From assembly GCF_905163445.1 (NCBI RefSeq), contig NC_053202.1, positions 4,588,001 to 4,652,000 of the forward strand: a stretch of DNA of 64,000 nt, written 5' to 3'. The notes beneath the pieces were generated by a model. The model had not been told where the DNA came from. It did not search any database and saw nothing but the letters and a program-made list of their open reading frames with translations. Source of the DNA: Pararge aegeria. Lineage: Eukaryota; Arthropoda; Insecta; Lepidoptera; Nymphalidae. Both the position numbers and the translations under genes were made by a program. Shown here in pieces: positions 1 through 13,100 of this stretch. Within the stretch, counting starts at the first letter, position 1, and the number at the start of each line of letters is the position of its first letter.

Positions 1-356
1 TGGGTATAGGCTCCGAAACGGCTGGACCGATTTCAATGAAACTTTCAGGGAATCTCCGGATTGACCTGGCGAGTAATCCTGTAAAGTTTGGTGACAATCG
101 GAGCACTCCTATTTTTGAACTGTCAAACTGTCAAATACAGCTTTTATTTACTATGATGATATTCTATTGTTAGGTGTACATGGGTGTAGATAATAATCTT
201 CACCCGCTCGAGAAGAGAATTGAAGAAAATGAATACGGAGAGAAATAAATTAATTAATATATTATGAGACTTAAATTAAAAATTTAACGATGTAAGTTTA
301 TTGTTTAAATAAAATAAAGCAAAGTCTAGCCCGGCGAAGCGGGCTGGGTACGCTAG
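1..356 (+). mobile_element. Helitron-type element, 3' part (5' end outside window)
   Basis: Very similar over its whole length to 34483-34866. It ends with a short hairpin, TAGCCCGGCGAAGCGGGCTG, then GGTACGCTAG before a T. A hairpin about 10 bp before a terminal CTAG is the Helitron 3' signature. No ORF, so non-autonomous. Confidence 0.75.
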
Positions 357-1053
357 TAAATAATAAATTCACTACGCTAGGGATGTCGACAACCGACTGC
401 ATATCATACTAATTCTAATAACTGCTGGAATCTCTTATATTGCTAAAAGAATAGCCTACCAACAATGGTTTATCGCATACCTACATTTTTAAGCATGATG
501 ACTGTTCTTTCGTTTATTTTAGTATTTAAGTACCTAATCTGTTATTCGACAAGGCTTAAGGGTGCAAATAACCTGTAAAATATGTTATATTTTTGTTTCA
601 ATAAATAAATAAAGAAAATATTTAGATAATTATTCAAATTGAATATTTTAAAACAAATGTGATAACCTAATAAAGGTTATATAGAGTCAACGTTGAAGAT
701 AGGCACATGCTCTAACGTGCTATTTTTGAAAACTGTTTAAGATAAACAATCCCACTCCACATTTCATCTAGTCTAACGTTAATGCAGCAGACGCCAAGAT
801 AGCTCTCGGATGGCGGATTTTTTCCGACTTACTTTGATACTTATTGTTCTATTTTCACCAATTTACACAATATCTCTATAAATCATAGCCTATGTGTTAT
901 TCTGATGTGTAACCTATATTACTGAAAATATTCTTCAAAATCCGTTCAGTAGTGTTCGCGTGAAAGACTTACACACATAGTTAAATCCTCACAAACTTTC
1001 AATTTTATAATATTAGTCGGACCATTGTTAAATTTTGGCTGCATTTATTCTAG
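357..1053. other. Intron sequence, nothing recognised
   Basis: AT-rich COPA intron DNA between the Helitron end and window exon 1. No repeat family, exon or RNA gene was recognised. Confidence 0.6.
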
Positions 1054-1191
1054 GCCGATGCAGTTGTGAAGCATGTGTTGGAGGGACATGACCGTGGAGT
1101 TAACTGGGCTTCCTTCCACCCTACGCTGCCCTTAATAGTGTCTGGGGCTGACGATAGACAGGTCAAGCTGTGGAGGATGAACGATGCTAAG
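1054..1191 (+). CDS. COPA: COPA window exon 1 (WD40 repeats)
   Basis: Encodes 46 residues containing HVLEGHDRGVNWASFHP and SGADDRQVKLWRM, a WD40 blade of alpha-COP. The acceptor is TTCTAG before 1054 and the donor GTATGT begins at 1192. It starts and ends in phase 0, so an upstream exon outside the window must precede it. Confidence 0.95.
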
Positions 1192-4100
1192 GTATGTATA
1201 CATCATCCAATAGCCTCCATTGGCCAAGAAAAGTATGGCGTGTTTATCGCCATACTTTTCTTTTCTAAATGAATTAATTTAAAACCGTCCTTACTTTTCT
1301 TTCCCGCCAATCGATCTTGTCAAACTCGCGTCACCGCCATAGATGATATAGTTTTCATTGATAGTCTAGTAAATGCCATTATTCTATTTTCAAACCACAA
1401 TGAATCTACTATCAATGAGTATACATACAAACTGTGGTTTATTTTATTTAGTGGTTTATAGATAAAGTGCGGTAATTTCCTATTTCTTACCTAGAAAGCA
1501 TAGACTCTTGCCTTGAAGGCATTGAGGTTGTTTGTGGCAGGAAACACCGATGCCGGAAGATCGTACCAAACCTTAGCGGGGACTTATCGGAAAAGAGAAA
1601 GAAATGTGTTTCGTGCGTGTTGACTGAATGTCAACCACATAATTGCGATTTCGATTTATCTCTATATGCCCGTTTTCACTAACGCCTGACAAGGAAATGC
1701 CACAGTAAGTTACGCCTAATCAAAGCTGAGGCAACTCATGTAACCTAACTTGTCTTTGGTTCTTGCCACAAGGTGTGTTTGTGTTTGTATTATCATAGCT
1801 TTCATTTTTCGCATGGATATAAGGTTATTAAAAACAAAACCGAATTAATATTTTTTCATCTGTCAAGTGTCAGTTTACGAGTCCGCTAAACTCTACGATC
1901 GGCCGAATCGGTGTCGTAACTTAAGATGGCGCCTAACGGCGTTAGTCATCACATAGGAGTTCTAAGAATCACCTAAATCAGTAGGCATCCGTTTAAGGCG
2001 ATTCCTAGTGTTAGTGAGAACGGGCATAAAAATGCAATCAATGCTCAAATTGCCAAGCATGTTGAGAAAAATGAATTTGTTCATTAAATTTTGACTGCCG
2101 ACGGGCGCAGTGGGTCGCGACCCTGCTTTCTGAGTCCAAGGCCGTGGGTTCGATTCCCACTACTGGAAAATGTTTGTGTGATGAGCATTAATGTTTTTCA
2201 GTGTCTGGGTGTTTATCTGTATATTATAAGTATTTATGTGTATTATATTCATAAAAAAATATTCATCAGTACCCATAACACAAGCTACGCTTACTTTGGG
2301 GCTAGATGGCGATGTGTGTGTATTGTCGTAGTTTATTTATTATTATTATAATTATTTATTTATTATTATTATAATTATAATAATAATTATATGTATAATC
2401 TAAGTATTTATGTATATTGTTCATAAAAAATATTCATCAGTTATCTTAGTACCCATAACACAAGCTACGCTTACTTTGGAGCTAGGTGGCGATGTGTGTA
2501 TTGTCGTAGTATTTTTATTATTTATTCATTAAATTCCACGTCCACAGGCTTGGGAAGTGGACACATGCAGAGGGCATTACAACAACGTGTCCTGCGCATT
2601 GTTCCACGCGCGGCATGAGCTCATACTGTCCAACAGCGAGGACAGGTCTATCAGAGTGTGGGACATGACCAAACGCACGTGCTTGCACACTTTTAGGCGG
2701 GAAAATGATCGGTGAGTATCATCATCATATCAACCATATAAGGTCTACAGTGGCGTAAACAGGATTAATGCATGCCCTAGCACGAATTATATAAATAATT
2801 AGGGTAGGCACTGCTTCTGTGCATATATGAAGTGCACGTCACTGCACGTCTATTTTCACACGCTATGGTTTTGCGTGCATCCAGCCACTGTATTTCCACT
2901 GGGGAATTTTGATTTAATCAAAACTTAAACAGTCTATATTTGCTATTAAGGTTTTGAAAACCTTTTGAGCGCAGTGGTAATCGCAGTGTCCCCGGTTCGA
3001 TGATCGGCGGGGGCAATTTGGAACTAGGTTAATACAAACTGACATACTTGACGTTTTATTATTTTTATTCGTGTTTTTACCTACACTTGGTCGACAGTAG
3101 GAGACCCGTAGCCTAATTGGAAAAAGCGCTCAGGTCGCGATTGCCAGAGAGTCGCAGGTTCATAGCCTGTCGGTTCCGAAAATGGTTGTATGTTTTTTAA
3201 ATTTATATATTTTTAATTCCTCCAAGTATAGGTAAAAACACTAATAAAAATAATATAATTATAAAAAAGCAATGTTCTCTTGATTCAAACGTGTCTCATT
3301 TAATATGGAACAGCAACGTTACCTACTAGATGACGCTACAGTCGGTATAGGACTGATCTTAAAGGCATATACTAATTTTCGGCATCGACGGTAGGAGACC
3401 CGTAGCCTAATTGGAAAAAGCGCTCAGGCCGCGATTGCCAGAGAGTCGCAGGTTCATATCCTGTCGGTTCCGAATTTTTTTTATATGCATTTTAAATTTA
3501 TAAAATACTTGACGTTTTAAAAATGCTTATATTAGGCCTACTTGAATTTCTGGCCTTGTCGGTGGCTTCAGTCATGGCTAGTTATCACCGTACTGATAAA
3601 ACCGTGCCGCCAAGCGATTTTGGATTCCCGATGCTGCGTAAAAGCCGACTAGGGTTATAATCCTAAAAAGTTTAGTATAACTGCCCTAACAACTTATTCC
3701 TTGCCCCCAATCTCGCCTTCTGGGATCCTGTCTAAGAAATGGTAGAACTCTCATGCCCTTGAGAACATTCTAGAAAACTTTCACATGCATGTTTCCTAAC
3801 GATGTTTTCCTGCAACGTTGAAGCGAATGATATTTAATCGCTTCAATTAAAAACGCATGTAACTCCTAAAAGTTAGAGGCGATCGAACTCGGTCTCCCCG
3901 AAAGGCAAGGCGGAGTCTTGCCCACTAGTCTATCACCGCCTACGTAATAGTTGCATAAATAACAATTGCCCAAGGACACCATAAGGAACGTATAGGTGTA
4001 CTTCAATTTATTTTAGCGAAATAACTGTAAATTATCAAAGTCAAAGTCAAAAATATCTTTATTCAAGTAGGCCCATAGGTGGCACATTTGATGCGTACAT

Positions 4101-7100
4101 TACATGAGAATGACACGGTAGTGAGATGATGGCGATAACCATATTCGTAAACTTAAAACTAAAGCTACGAGGGTTCCAAACGGGTCCTAGTCTAAGAAGA
4201 ACCCCACAACAAACTTAGCCGGGTGTTCTTTTTTGTTATCACCATCTAACATTGTCATTTAAAATTATAAGAAGAGCAACCTGGTTAGAGCAATAATTCA
4301 CACCAAAGCTTTTTTATCGATTACGTAGTCCTTTATACTATAGTAGGACTTTTCTATTAGCTTACGTCTAATACAAACTTTGAACTTTTTAAGAGACATC
4401 TCCAAGATGTCAATGGGTAGTTTATTGTAGAATTGTATGCAATTTCCTTTAAACGAATTATGAATTTTATGTAACCTTGTTTATTGCACTGTTAGTTTAT
4501 TCTTTCTTATTCTGTATACCAGGTATTGGGTACTAGCTGCACACCCGACTCTGAACCTGTTCGCTGCGGGCCACGACGTCGGCATGATACTCTTCAAGCT
4601 GCAGAGAGAGAGACCAGCGTACGCACTTCATAACAACATGCTGTTTTACATAAAGGACAGGTATGTTTATATATATTATATTAACCCATTACCGGTCCAC
4701 TACAGGGCACGGGTCACCTCCCACAATGAGAAGGGTTATAGCCGTAGTCCACCACTCTGGCCCAGTGCGGATTGGTGGACTTCACGCGCCTTTCAGAACA
4801 TTATGGGAGCTCTCCGGCATGCAGGTTTCCCCACCATGTTTTCTTTCACCGTTGGAGCAAATGATATTTTAATGACTCAAAACGCACATAACTTCGAAAA
4901 GGTGCGTGCTGGGATTCGAACTCGGTTCCTGAAAGTGAAGTCGAGTTCGTACCCAATGCGCTATCAACCTTTTCACGGCTTTAGAGGTACATCATGTGCC
5001 GTCTCTGAGACTTATCTGTGAAACCGAAACGCTCATAGTTTTTGTGTAAAACACAGCCATAGTTTTTACTGAAATAAATCAGATGCAGCCCTAAAATCAC
5101 ATGCAAAATTAAAATCAAATTACTACCGTCCATTCATTAGGTACGTGTCGCGTAGCGCAGTTACTGTGCGCGTGTCGATCTTTTATATTCAATAGGGTTG
5201 TCACAAGAAAAAAAATATGTTTCTTTTGATTTAATATTTTTACAGAGTTCCAACAGTATTTCGTAATTCGGTTACACGTTGTATAATTCAGCTTTTTTTT
5301 TTATTTGTAGACAACTCCGCAAATTGGACATGTCCACCAACCGGGATGCCCCCGTCATGCAGATCAAAGGCGGCGGCCGACATCAGCCTTACAGGTAATA
5401 TATTTACTTTTATACCGACGTTGACGGCCGTCTGGTGCAGTGGGCAGCAGTGGCGTGCACTGAGTTATTTACCAGGCTATGCATACAGCAAGAAGTTTGC
5501 ATCAAATGGCAGAAATCCTCCTCCTATACGAATTATATATAAATTTTAGGGTAGGCAGTGCTTTTGTGCATGTATGAAGTGCACGCTAATGGTGGGCAGC
5601 GACCCTGCTCTCTGAGTCCAAGGCCGTGGGTCCGATTACCACAACTGGAAATATGTTAGCATGCAGGTTTCCTAACAATGTTTTCCTTCACCGTTGAAAA
5701 TATCGCTTATATTTTAATTACTTAAAACGCACATAATTTAGAAAAGTTAGAGGTGCGTGCTGGGATTCGAATTCGGCCCCCGACAGTGAAGTCGAGCTCC
5801 TACTGGGCTATCACCGCTTCAATTTTTTGTATTCCACTACGTAAGTTAGCCCTTGTCAGCAATCTCACCTAATGGTAAGTGATGATGCAGTCTAAGATGG
5901 TAGCGGGCTAACCTGTTAGGGAGCATGGTAGTCATACCCCTAATAGGTTTCTACGCGACATCGCACCGGAACGCTTAATCGCTTTGCAGCACGTCTTTAT
6001 ATATAATTTATTTTATAAATGCCGGAGATAACTTCCAGCATACTACGTTACCTATTTTTTTTTTTTTAATATTACTACACAAAGTACTATAATTAATACT
6101 CTTCGCATCCTGAAACTCACATGAGTTTTTTAAATTTATTGCATATATAATTTAAGTATGTGTTTATTTTTGTAATTCATTCAAAAATTTATGTTTTTGT
6201 TTGCGGCAATAGATGCGGCTAGTTTATGTCACAGCTTGATGGATCTTACAGCTTATACTCTCATGTCTCTCTTCTTATTCGTTTTTTCTCCTTCTAACTG
6301 ACAATCTAGTTTTTTATTCGCAAATTGTGGCGGTCTTTAAGTGGGTCTACAATATTATATAAATAAGTTTTTTAATTTTTTAAGTTTTAAAAGAGTTATT
6401 GTAACCTGTTGATTGTCCATTAAATAAAAAAATTAATAAATAAATGACTTTGTATTTACGCAGTATGTCGCTGAACCACGCGGAGTGGTGTGTTCTGGTG
6501 ACGTGGCGTATCGGAGACAGCAACACGTACGAGCTATACTCCGCGCCCCGAGACGGCATAGAGTCTAGTGCCACAACGCCGGAGCCGTTGCGAGGCCACG
6601 CAGCTTCCGCCGTGTGGGTCGCCAGAAACCGGTTCGCTGCTCTGGAGAAGAATAATCAGGTGTGTACAACTGTCTCATTGGTCAAGCATGTAAGATTTAG
6701 GTGGTGTATAGCTTTAAAAGGATTGTGTGCTTTTATGAAACCATGGTAAAAGTTAAATTTTTTTTCACATTAAATTAAAAAAAAAACATTAAAAAATTTT
6801 AGTTGAATGTCTAATTCAACTAAAAATTTTAGGAATTATAATCCATTAAGGGTATAAAAATCGCTTCGTCACTCTTAATTTTATTCTTGGAAAATTGGAA
6901 TGATAACGGGAAATGATAAAAGTAGACTTGGTTAGAGACCAAATAGACCTAATATTTTTTGTTGAACTCTGTGTCTTTGATTATGACAAAAATTATACTT
7001 AACAATTAATTAGATTATATATACACATTAAAAAAAACTGAAAACAATATTTAATAATCGTTGCGTCATTTTGATCCGTTTATCAAATATTTTCAATCAT

Positions 7101-10100
7101 TCTATTATCAATTCCATTTTCATGATGAGTTTCAGTTTATAAATGTAACCGATATTTCATCGAGCACTGGCACAAATAAGTAATACACTACACGGTCAGC
7201 TGAAGCGAGCGTCGGCTGCTCTGACGAGCACCTGTCACATTATCCCTACTCCGCGGCCGATCGTCACGCGACATGCAACACACAGGCGAAAAATTCTGAG
7301 ACGATGTAATAAAAGTTTCACTTTAAAAAGCGTCAATGTTCAAATAACTTTAAGACCATCGATTTCCGCCCACACATGCAGTGCAGTAAATAAACTTGCA
7401 GTGCAGTACACTAGACTACACAAAATAAGCAATTAATTTATAGGAAATTGTATACAATTTTACAATAAATTACCGGTAGATATCACTAAAAAAGTTCAAA
7501 GTTTGTATTAAGCGAAAGCTTATAGAAAAGTCCTATTATAGTATAAAGGATTACGTAAACAATAAAAAAGCTTGGGTGTAAACAATTGCCAAACCAGGTT
7601 GCTTCTTAAATATTTTCTAATGACAATTTGAGATGGTGATAACAAAAAGAACACCCGGCTAAGTTTGTTGTGGGCTTCTTCTTAGACCAGTGTACGTTTG
7701 CAACCCTCGACTGATTACTTTTAAGTTTACGATTGTAGTTATCGCCATCACTACTCACTGCTATGTACACATTTTGTATATCATGATCATTCATTCACTG
7801 CCGCGTGCGGCAACAGCGACTGGTTCTGTTTTTTTTTTTAGATTAGATTACATGTAAGGACTTCGCTCATGCGCCATGATGTGACTTATATATCCTATTT
7901 TAGCACTAAATATGCGTGCACAGTGAGGACATATAATAGTACCGTCAACGTAGTTGTAGGAAAATAAAAATTTGTTGCATTTTTATCCCTATCATGTCCA
8001 AGCAAGGAATACGTCGAATTACCTTTAAGCCTGTATATAATACCATGAACTCACGATCTACCCTTTGAGTTAGGTGTATATTAAAATATCACTTGCTCTA
8101 ACGGTGAAGGTGAACATCGGTTTAAGAGAATGACAACGATTTACCCCGTGTTCCAATACGCACAATACGCAACTTTTACCCAATATGCAACTTGTACCTA
8201 ATACGCAACTTACCCAATACGGAGAACATTATGGAGAACTCTCAGGTTTCCTCACGATGATTTCGTTTACCGTTGAAGCAGGTGATATTTTACTACGCAC
8301 ATGAAGCGGTAAATAATTGCTTTAAACGTACATTACTCGGAAAAGTTAAGTGATGCGCGTCGGAGATCGAACTTAGCACCCTCTAACGGATGCCGAAGTC
8401 TTACCCATTACGTTAACGCTTTTTATAGCCCACCAACTCGCATTGAAGTAGCACGGAGAGTCGAAGCTTTTAATCCACACCTTTCGAGAACAGTCCTGTA
8501 CCCAATAGTGGGATATTAACTTAATTTAATGAAGACTTCGTTGTTTACCCATATCTATGTTGCAGCTAGTGATAAAGAATCTCAAGAACGAGGTGTCAAA
8601 GAAGATCGCAACGCCCACTTGCGAGGAGATAATGTACGCGGGTACCGGCATGCTGTTACTGCGCGAGCCAGAATGTGTGCAGCTATTGGACGTTCAGCAG
8701 AAACGGACTATTGCTAGCGTAAGCCGATTATTGTATAGTGTTCAGCTAAATAACAAACTGTACTTACTCGACTGACTGACTCAACTGACTGACTCGACTG
8801 ACTGCCTCGAATGACTGACTCGACTGACTGACTGCCTCGACTGACTGACTGACTCGACTGACTGCCTCGACTGACTGACTTGACTCGACTGACTGACTCG
8901 ACTGACTGACTCGACTGACTGACTCGACTGCCTGACTCGACTGACTGACTCGACTTACTGACTCGACTGCCTGACTCGAGTGACTGACTCGACTGACTGA
9001 CTCGACTGACTGACTCGACTGAATGACTCTACTGACTGACTCGACTGACTGACTTGACTTACTCACTCGACTGTCTCACTCGACTGTCTCACTCGACTGT
9101 CTCACTCGACTGTATGACTCGACTGTATGATTCGACTGTATGACTACTGACTGACTCAACGGACTGACTCGACTGATTGATTCAACTGACTGACTCGACT
9201 GACTGACTCGACTGACTGACTCGACTGACTGACTCGACTGACTGACTCGACTGACTGTCTCGAATGACTGACTCTACTGACTGACTGACTCGACTGACTG
9301 ACTCGACTTTCTGCCTCGACTGACTGCCTCGACTGACTGCCTCGACCGACTGCCTCGACCGACTGACTGACTCGACTGACTGCCTTGACTGACTCGACGG
9401 ACTGACTCGACTGACTGACTCGACTGACTGACGCATTTCACACTTCTCTAGTACTTCACGTGTATGTATTTAGTATTTAAACGTTTTCTTCGCAGGTAAA
9501 AGTGTCCAAATGCCGCTACGCTATCTGGAACTCTGATATGACATTGGTAGCGCTTTTGGCCAAGCACACGGTCACAATCTGCACAAAGAAGTTGGAACAG
9601 CTCTGCTCGATAACAGAAGGCGCGCGGGTCAAATCGGGTGCTTTCGACGACTCTACGCCGCAACCAGTGTTCATCTACACCACGGCCAACCACATCAAGT
9701 ACTGCTGTAAAGATGGGTAAGTAATTGCAGGCCGACTTTCACTGGAACTGATAGTCAAGACTCGGGGCTCGTTCTAGGGCTCGATTCAGCCGCCATGCGG
9801 CGAACTCAACCTTTTAACTTAAATTTAAGGGTAATTGTATATCATTTTGAATTTGTATTGTTCACGCCGTTCATCATACTCGCCGCTAGATGGCGTCGTA
9901 CGGACAATAGGGACGAGCCAATGATCATGATAAGTGACATTTGACATATGACATCTGACATATGATATCTGAGTTATGACATCTGGACATATGACGTTTT
10001 TCCGTGATTGACTAACAAACATCCACGCTCACATTAATAATATTAGTAGGATATTAGTAGGATTGTTGGCTTCGACTCAAAAAAAAAAACAAATTTCATT

Positions 10101-13100
10101 TATCTCAAGTAGGCCTAATTATAATATAAGCACTTTTGAAACGTCAAGTATGTCTGTTTGTAGTGACTCTACCAAGAAGAAGCCGGCAAAAAACTCAGCA
10201 GTTGGTCTTTTCCAACATCGTTTTACGATTTAACAATCTTTGTTCTATCTTGTGTGAGATGAAAGCGGAGCGGCTTGCTTCCAGGCAACCTTGTCATCAA
10301 GAACATCAATAGTATGCAGAAAGACTTTAAAATCACTGTACTTTAAAGTCTTTCGGCAATTTGTGCACAGAAGGTTAGCTTATTGTTTAGCCAAGCCGAC
10401 ACGCAGAAACGATGTCCACAGCAATTCGGCTAATATCAAAACGACTCTGACTCATCATCACCTCAACCAATTGACGTCCACTGCTGGACAGAGGTCTTTT
10501 GCAATGAGTTCCACAATACACGGTCCTGGGCCGCTTGCCTCCAACGCCTCCAACAGCTCCCAGCGACTCGCCCGATGGCATCTGTCCATCTCGTTGGGGG
10601 CCGACCTACGCTGCGTTTCCTGGCGCGGGGTCGCCATTCAAGCACCTTAAGACCCCAACGTCCATCGGTTCTCCGAGATATTGCCCCGCCCATTGCCACT
10701 TTAGCTTCGCGACTCGCTGAGCTATGTCGGTTACACTAGTTCTTCTACGGATCTCCTCATTTCTGATTTGATCACATAATTAGACTCTGACTTTGAGTTA
10801 TCGAAAATAGACTGCCTTCATCGTCATTACAACCTATGGACGTCCGCTGCTGGACATACGGTCTTTTATTGGGAGTTCTCGAGTTAAAAAAATTCTTCCT
10901 TCACAGCGACTACGGCATCATACGTACGCTAGACGTCCCCGTGTACGCAGTCAAAGTGATTGCGAGTGAAACTGGAGCGAAGGTCGTTTGCCTTGACCGC
11001 GAGGCTCGACCGAAAGTGCTTAACATCGACCCCACTGAGTACAGGTTAGTTATTATTTTTTTTTTTTGATTATTCCACTACAAGTTAGCCCTTGTCTGCA
11101 ATTTCACCCGACCGACAATGACAAGCAATTTGCCACTATATATTTTATAGATTAGCTCGAATAGTGGTATGGTTTTAATATAAATTGACGGCCGATTGGC
11201 GCAGTGGGCAGCGACCCTGCTTTCTGGGTCAAAGGCCGTGGTTTTGATTCCCACAGGTAATTGGTAAGTGACGATGCAGTCTAAGATGGTAGCGCCTAAT
11301 CCTTTAGGGAGTATGGTAGTCATACCCATAATCGGTTTCCAAGCGACACCGCACCGGAACACTAAATCGCTTAGCGGCACGTCTTTGTCGATAGGGTGGT
11401 AACTAGCAACGGCCACAGCCTCTTACCAGAGCAGACCAGAGAAAATTAAAGAAATTATAAATTCCAAAATGGCCCCTGCCGGAATCGGCATTATAAATTA
11501 TAATGACTACGATTAATGATTGATGCAGTTAACATTTAATGACTAAAAAATAATGCAACAAATTATTTATTAATTTCTTCTTCGGCGTTTAAATAAACTA
11601 CTACACAACAACAACAACTCTATGAAGCACAAAAGATTTGTAGGTTATGTTTTAGATCTCAATATTTTATAAATAAGAACATACTCTAGTAAACTGGCTG
11701 TAGGTAAGTCTGTAATTATCATGCCCTAGGTTATCTTAATCGTTGTAATGGTAAATTCGGACAATATATGGAGAATATAATACATTAAAATCATATAATT
11801 ACATTAATTATGTTATATAAATAATATTTATGAAAAAAAAAAACCTGCATTTTTAAAATGTTGAAAATTTTTTTTCAACTAAATTTAAAAAATAGAAAAA
11901 AAAATAATTGTAGAATTGATTGAACGACGAACTTCGAAAAAATAACTATTTTATACAAAAAACGCGATTATTTCATAGAAGCGATCATGTTAAATTTTTT
12001 TTTATTTATTTTTTTAAAAAATTCAATTAAAAACAAAAATTTTGAAAAAAAAACGACGAGCAATTTTCTTGAAAGCTTCATAACTTTTTTTGGGTTGAAT
12101 GAAAAAATGTTAAAAAATTCTGAAAAACGTCTTTCATCGAGTAGAAAAAGCTAATTTCAGTGAAATCTAAAGGGGTAAGGTTCAAAAGTGGTCGATTTGG
12201 CATGGAATACCCCATACATAAATACTTATAATATACATATAAACACCCAGACACTGAAAAACATTCATGCACATCACACAAACATTATCCAGTAGTGGGA
12301 ATCGAACCCACGGCCTTGGGCTCAGAAAACAGCGTCGCTGCATACCGCGCCAATCGGGCGTCAAAAAATGTCAGGCCGTAATGTCAGTAATGTCGGGTGG
12401 GAGGCTACGGCCGTGACTCTAACACCCGACCGACAATGACAAGCAATTTGCCACTATATATTATTTATAAAAAAATAAAAAACAAACATATAACGTAGAT
12501 ACGCAACCGGTTTAATCTCTTATCCGGTTTAAACCGGTTTAATCGCTTTCATATTGCGTCGATGTGAGTTATCTAGTTATGAAAATTGACCAGTTTTTAA
12601 CCGTGCCTTGTTTATAAACAGGTTCAAACTAGCTCTAGTGACTCGGCAGTACGATCAAGTTCTGCACATGGTTCGAACTGCCAAGCTGGTAGGACAGAGC
12701 ATCATTGCTTATCTACAGGAAAAGGGTAAGTAAACAAAAGAAAAAATCTTGGTGTTTGGAAGCAAATAAGAAGTTATACTACGGTTTAATCGCAAAATAT
12801 CTCGTTAATGTATTTAAAAAAAGAATTGAGTTAGATAATAGATGTTATCAAATAAAAATAACAATGTCTCTAGACTCATCCACAATAAAATCCTATAACA
12901 AAACTCGCAGCACTCAGTTTAACTCAAGCGTGGGCTTTGTAGAAATAAAATACAATCTTGCATAGAAAATATGCATGTAGCAATGTTTAAGCAAAAAAAA
13001 AATATGTATATGGCACGATTAAAATAAAAATGTTATTTCACTCTTATTTGTATACCCCATCATTAACATATACAAGAATAAAATAAAAAAAGAAACATGA

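Noticed and set aside
3104..3180. Possible tRNA genes at 3104-3180, 3393-3474 and 34330-34410
   Set aside because: Box-A- and box-B-like motifs are present, but the ends do not pair into a 7-bp acceptor stem and the copies belong to a repeated composite element.
4584..5021. 145-codon plus-strand ORF taken as a gene
   Set aside because: Only its first part (to 4660) is COPA exon 3; the rest is read-through into an antisense SINE2.
8764..9436. Ser-Gln-Val-Glu repeat proteins on the minus strand
   Set aside because: Products of the 13-bp tandem array inside a COPA intron, not genes.
10291..10720. Plus-strand ORFs of 60-119 codons
   Set aside because: Antisense shadows of the RTE-like ORF remnant on the minus strand.
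12705..12965. 86-codon plus-strand ORF
   Set aside because: Out of frame with COPA exon 9, mostly AT-rich intron, no recognisable similarity.
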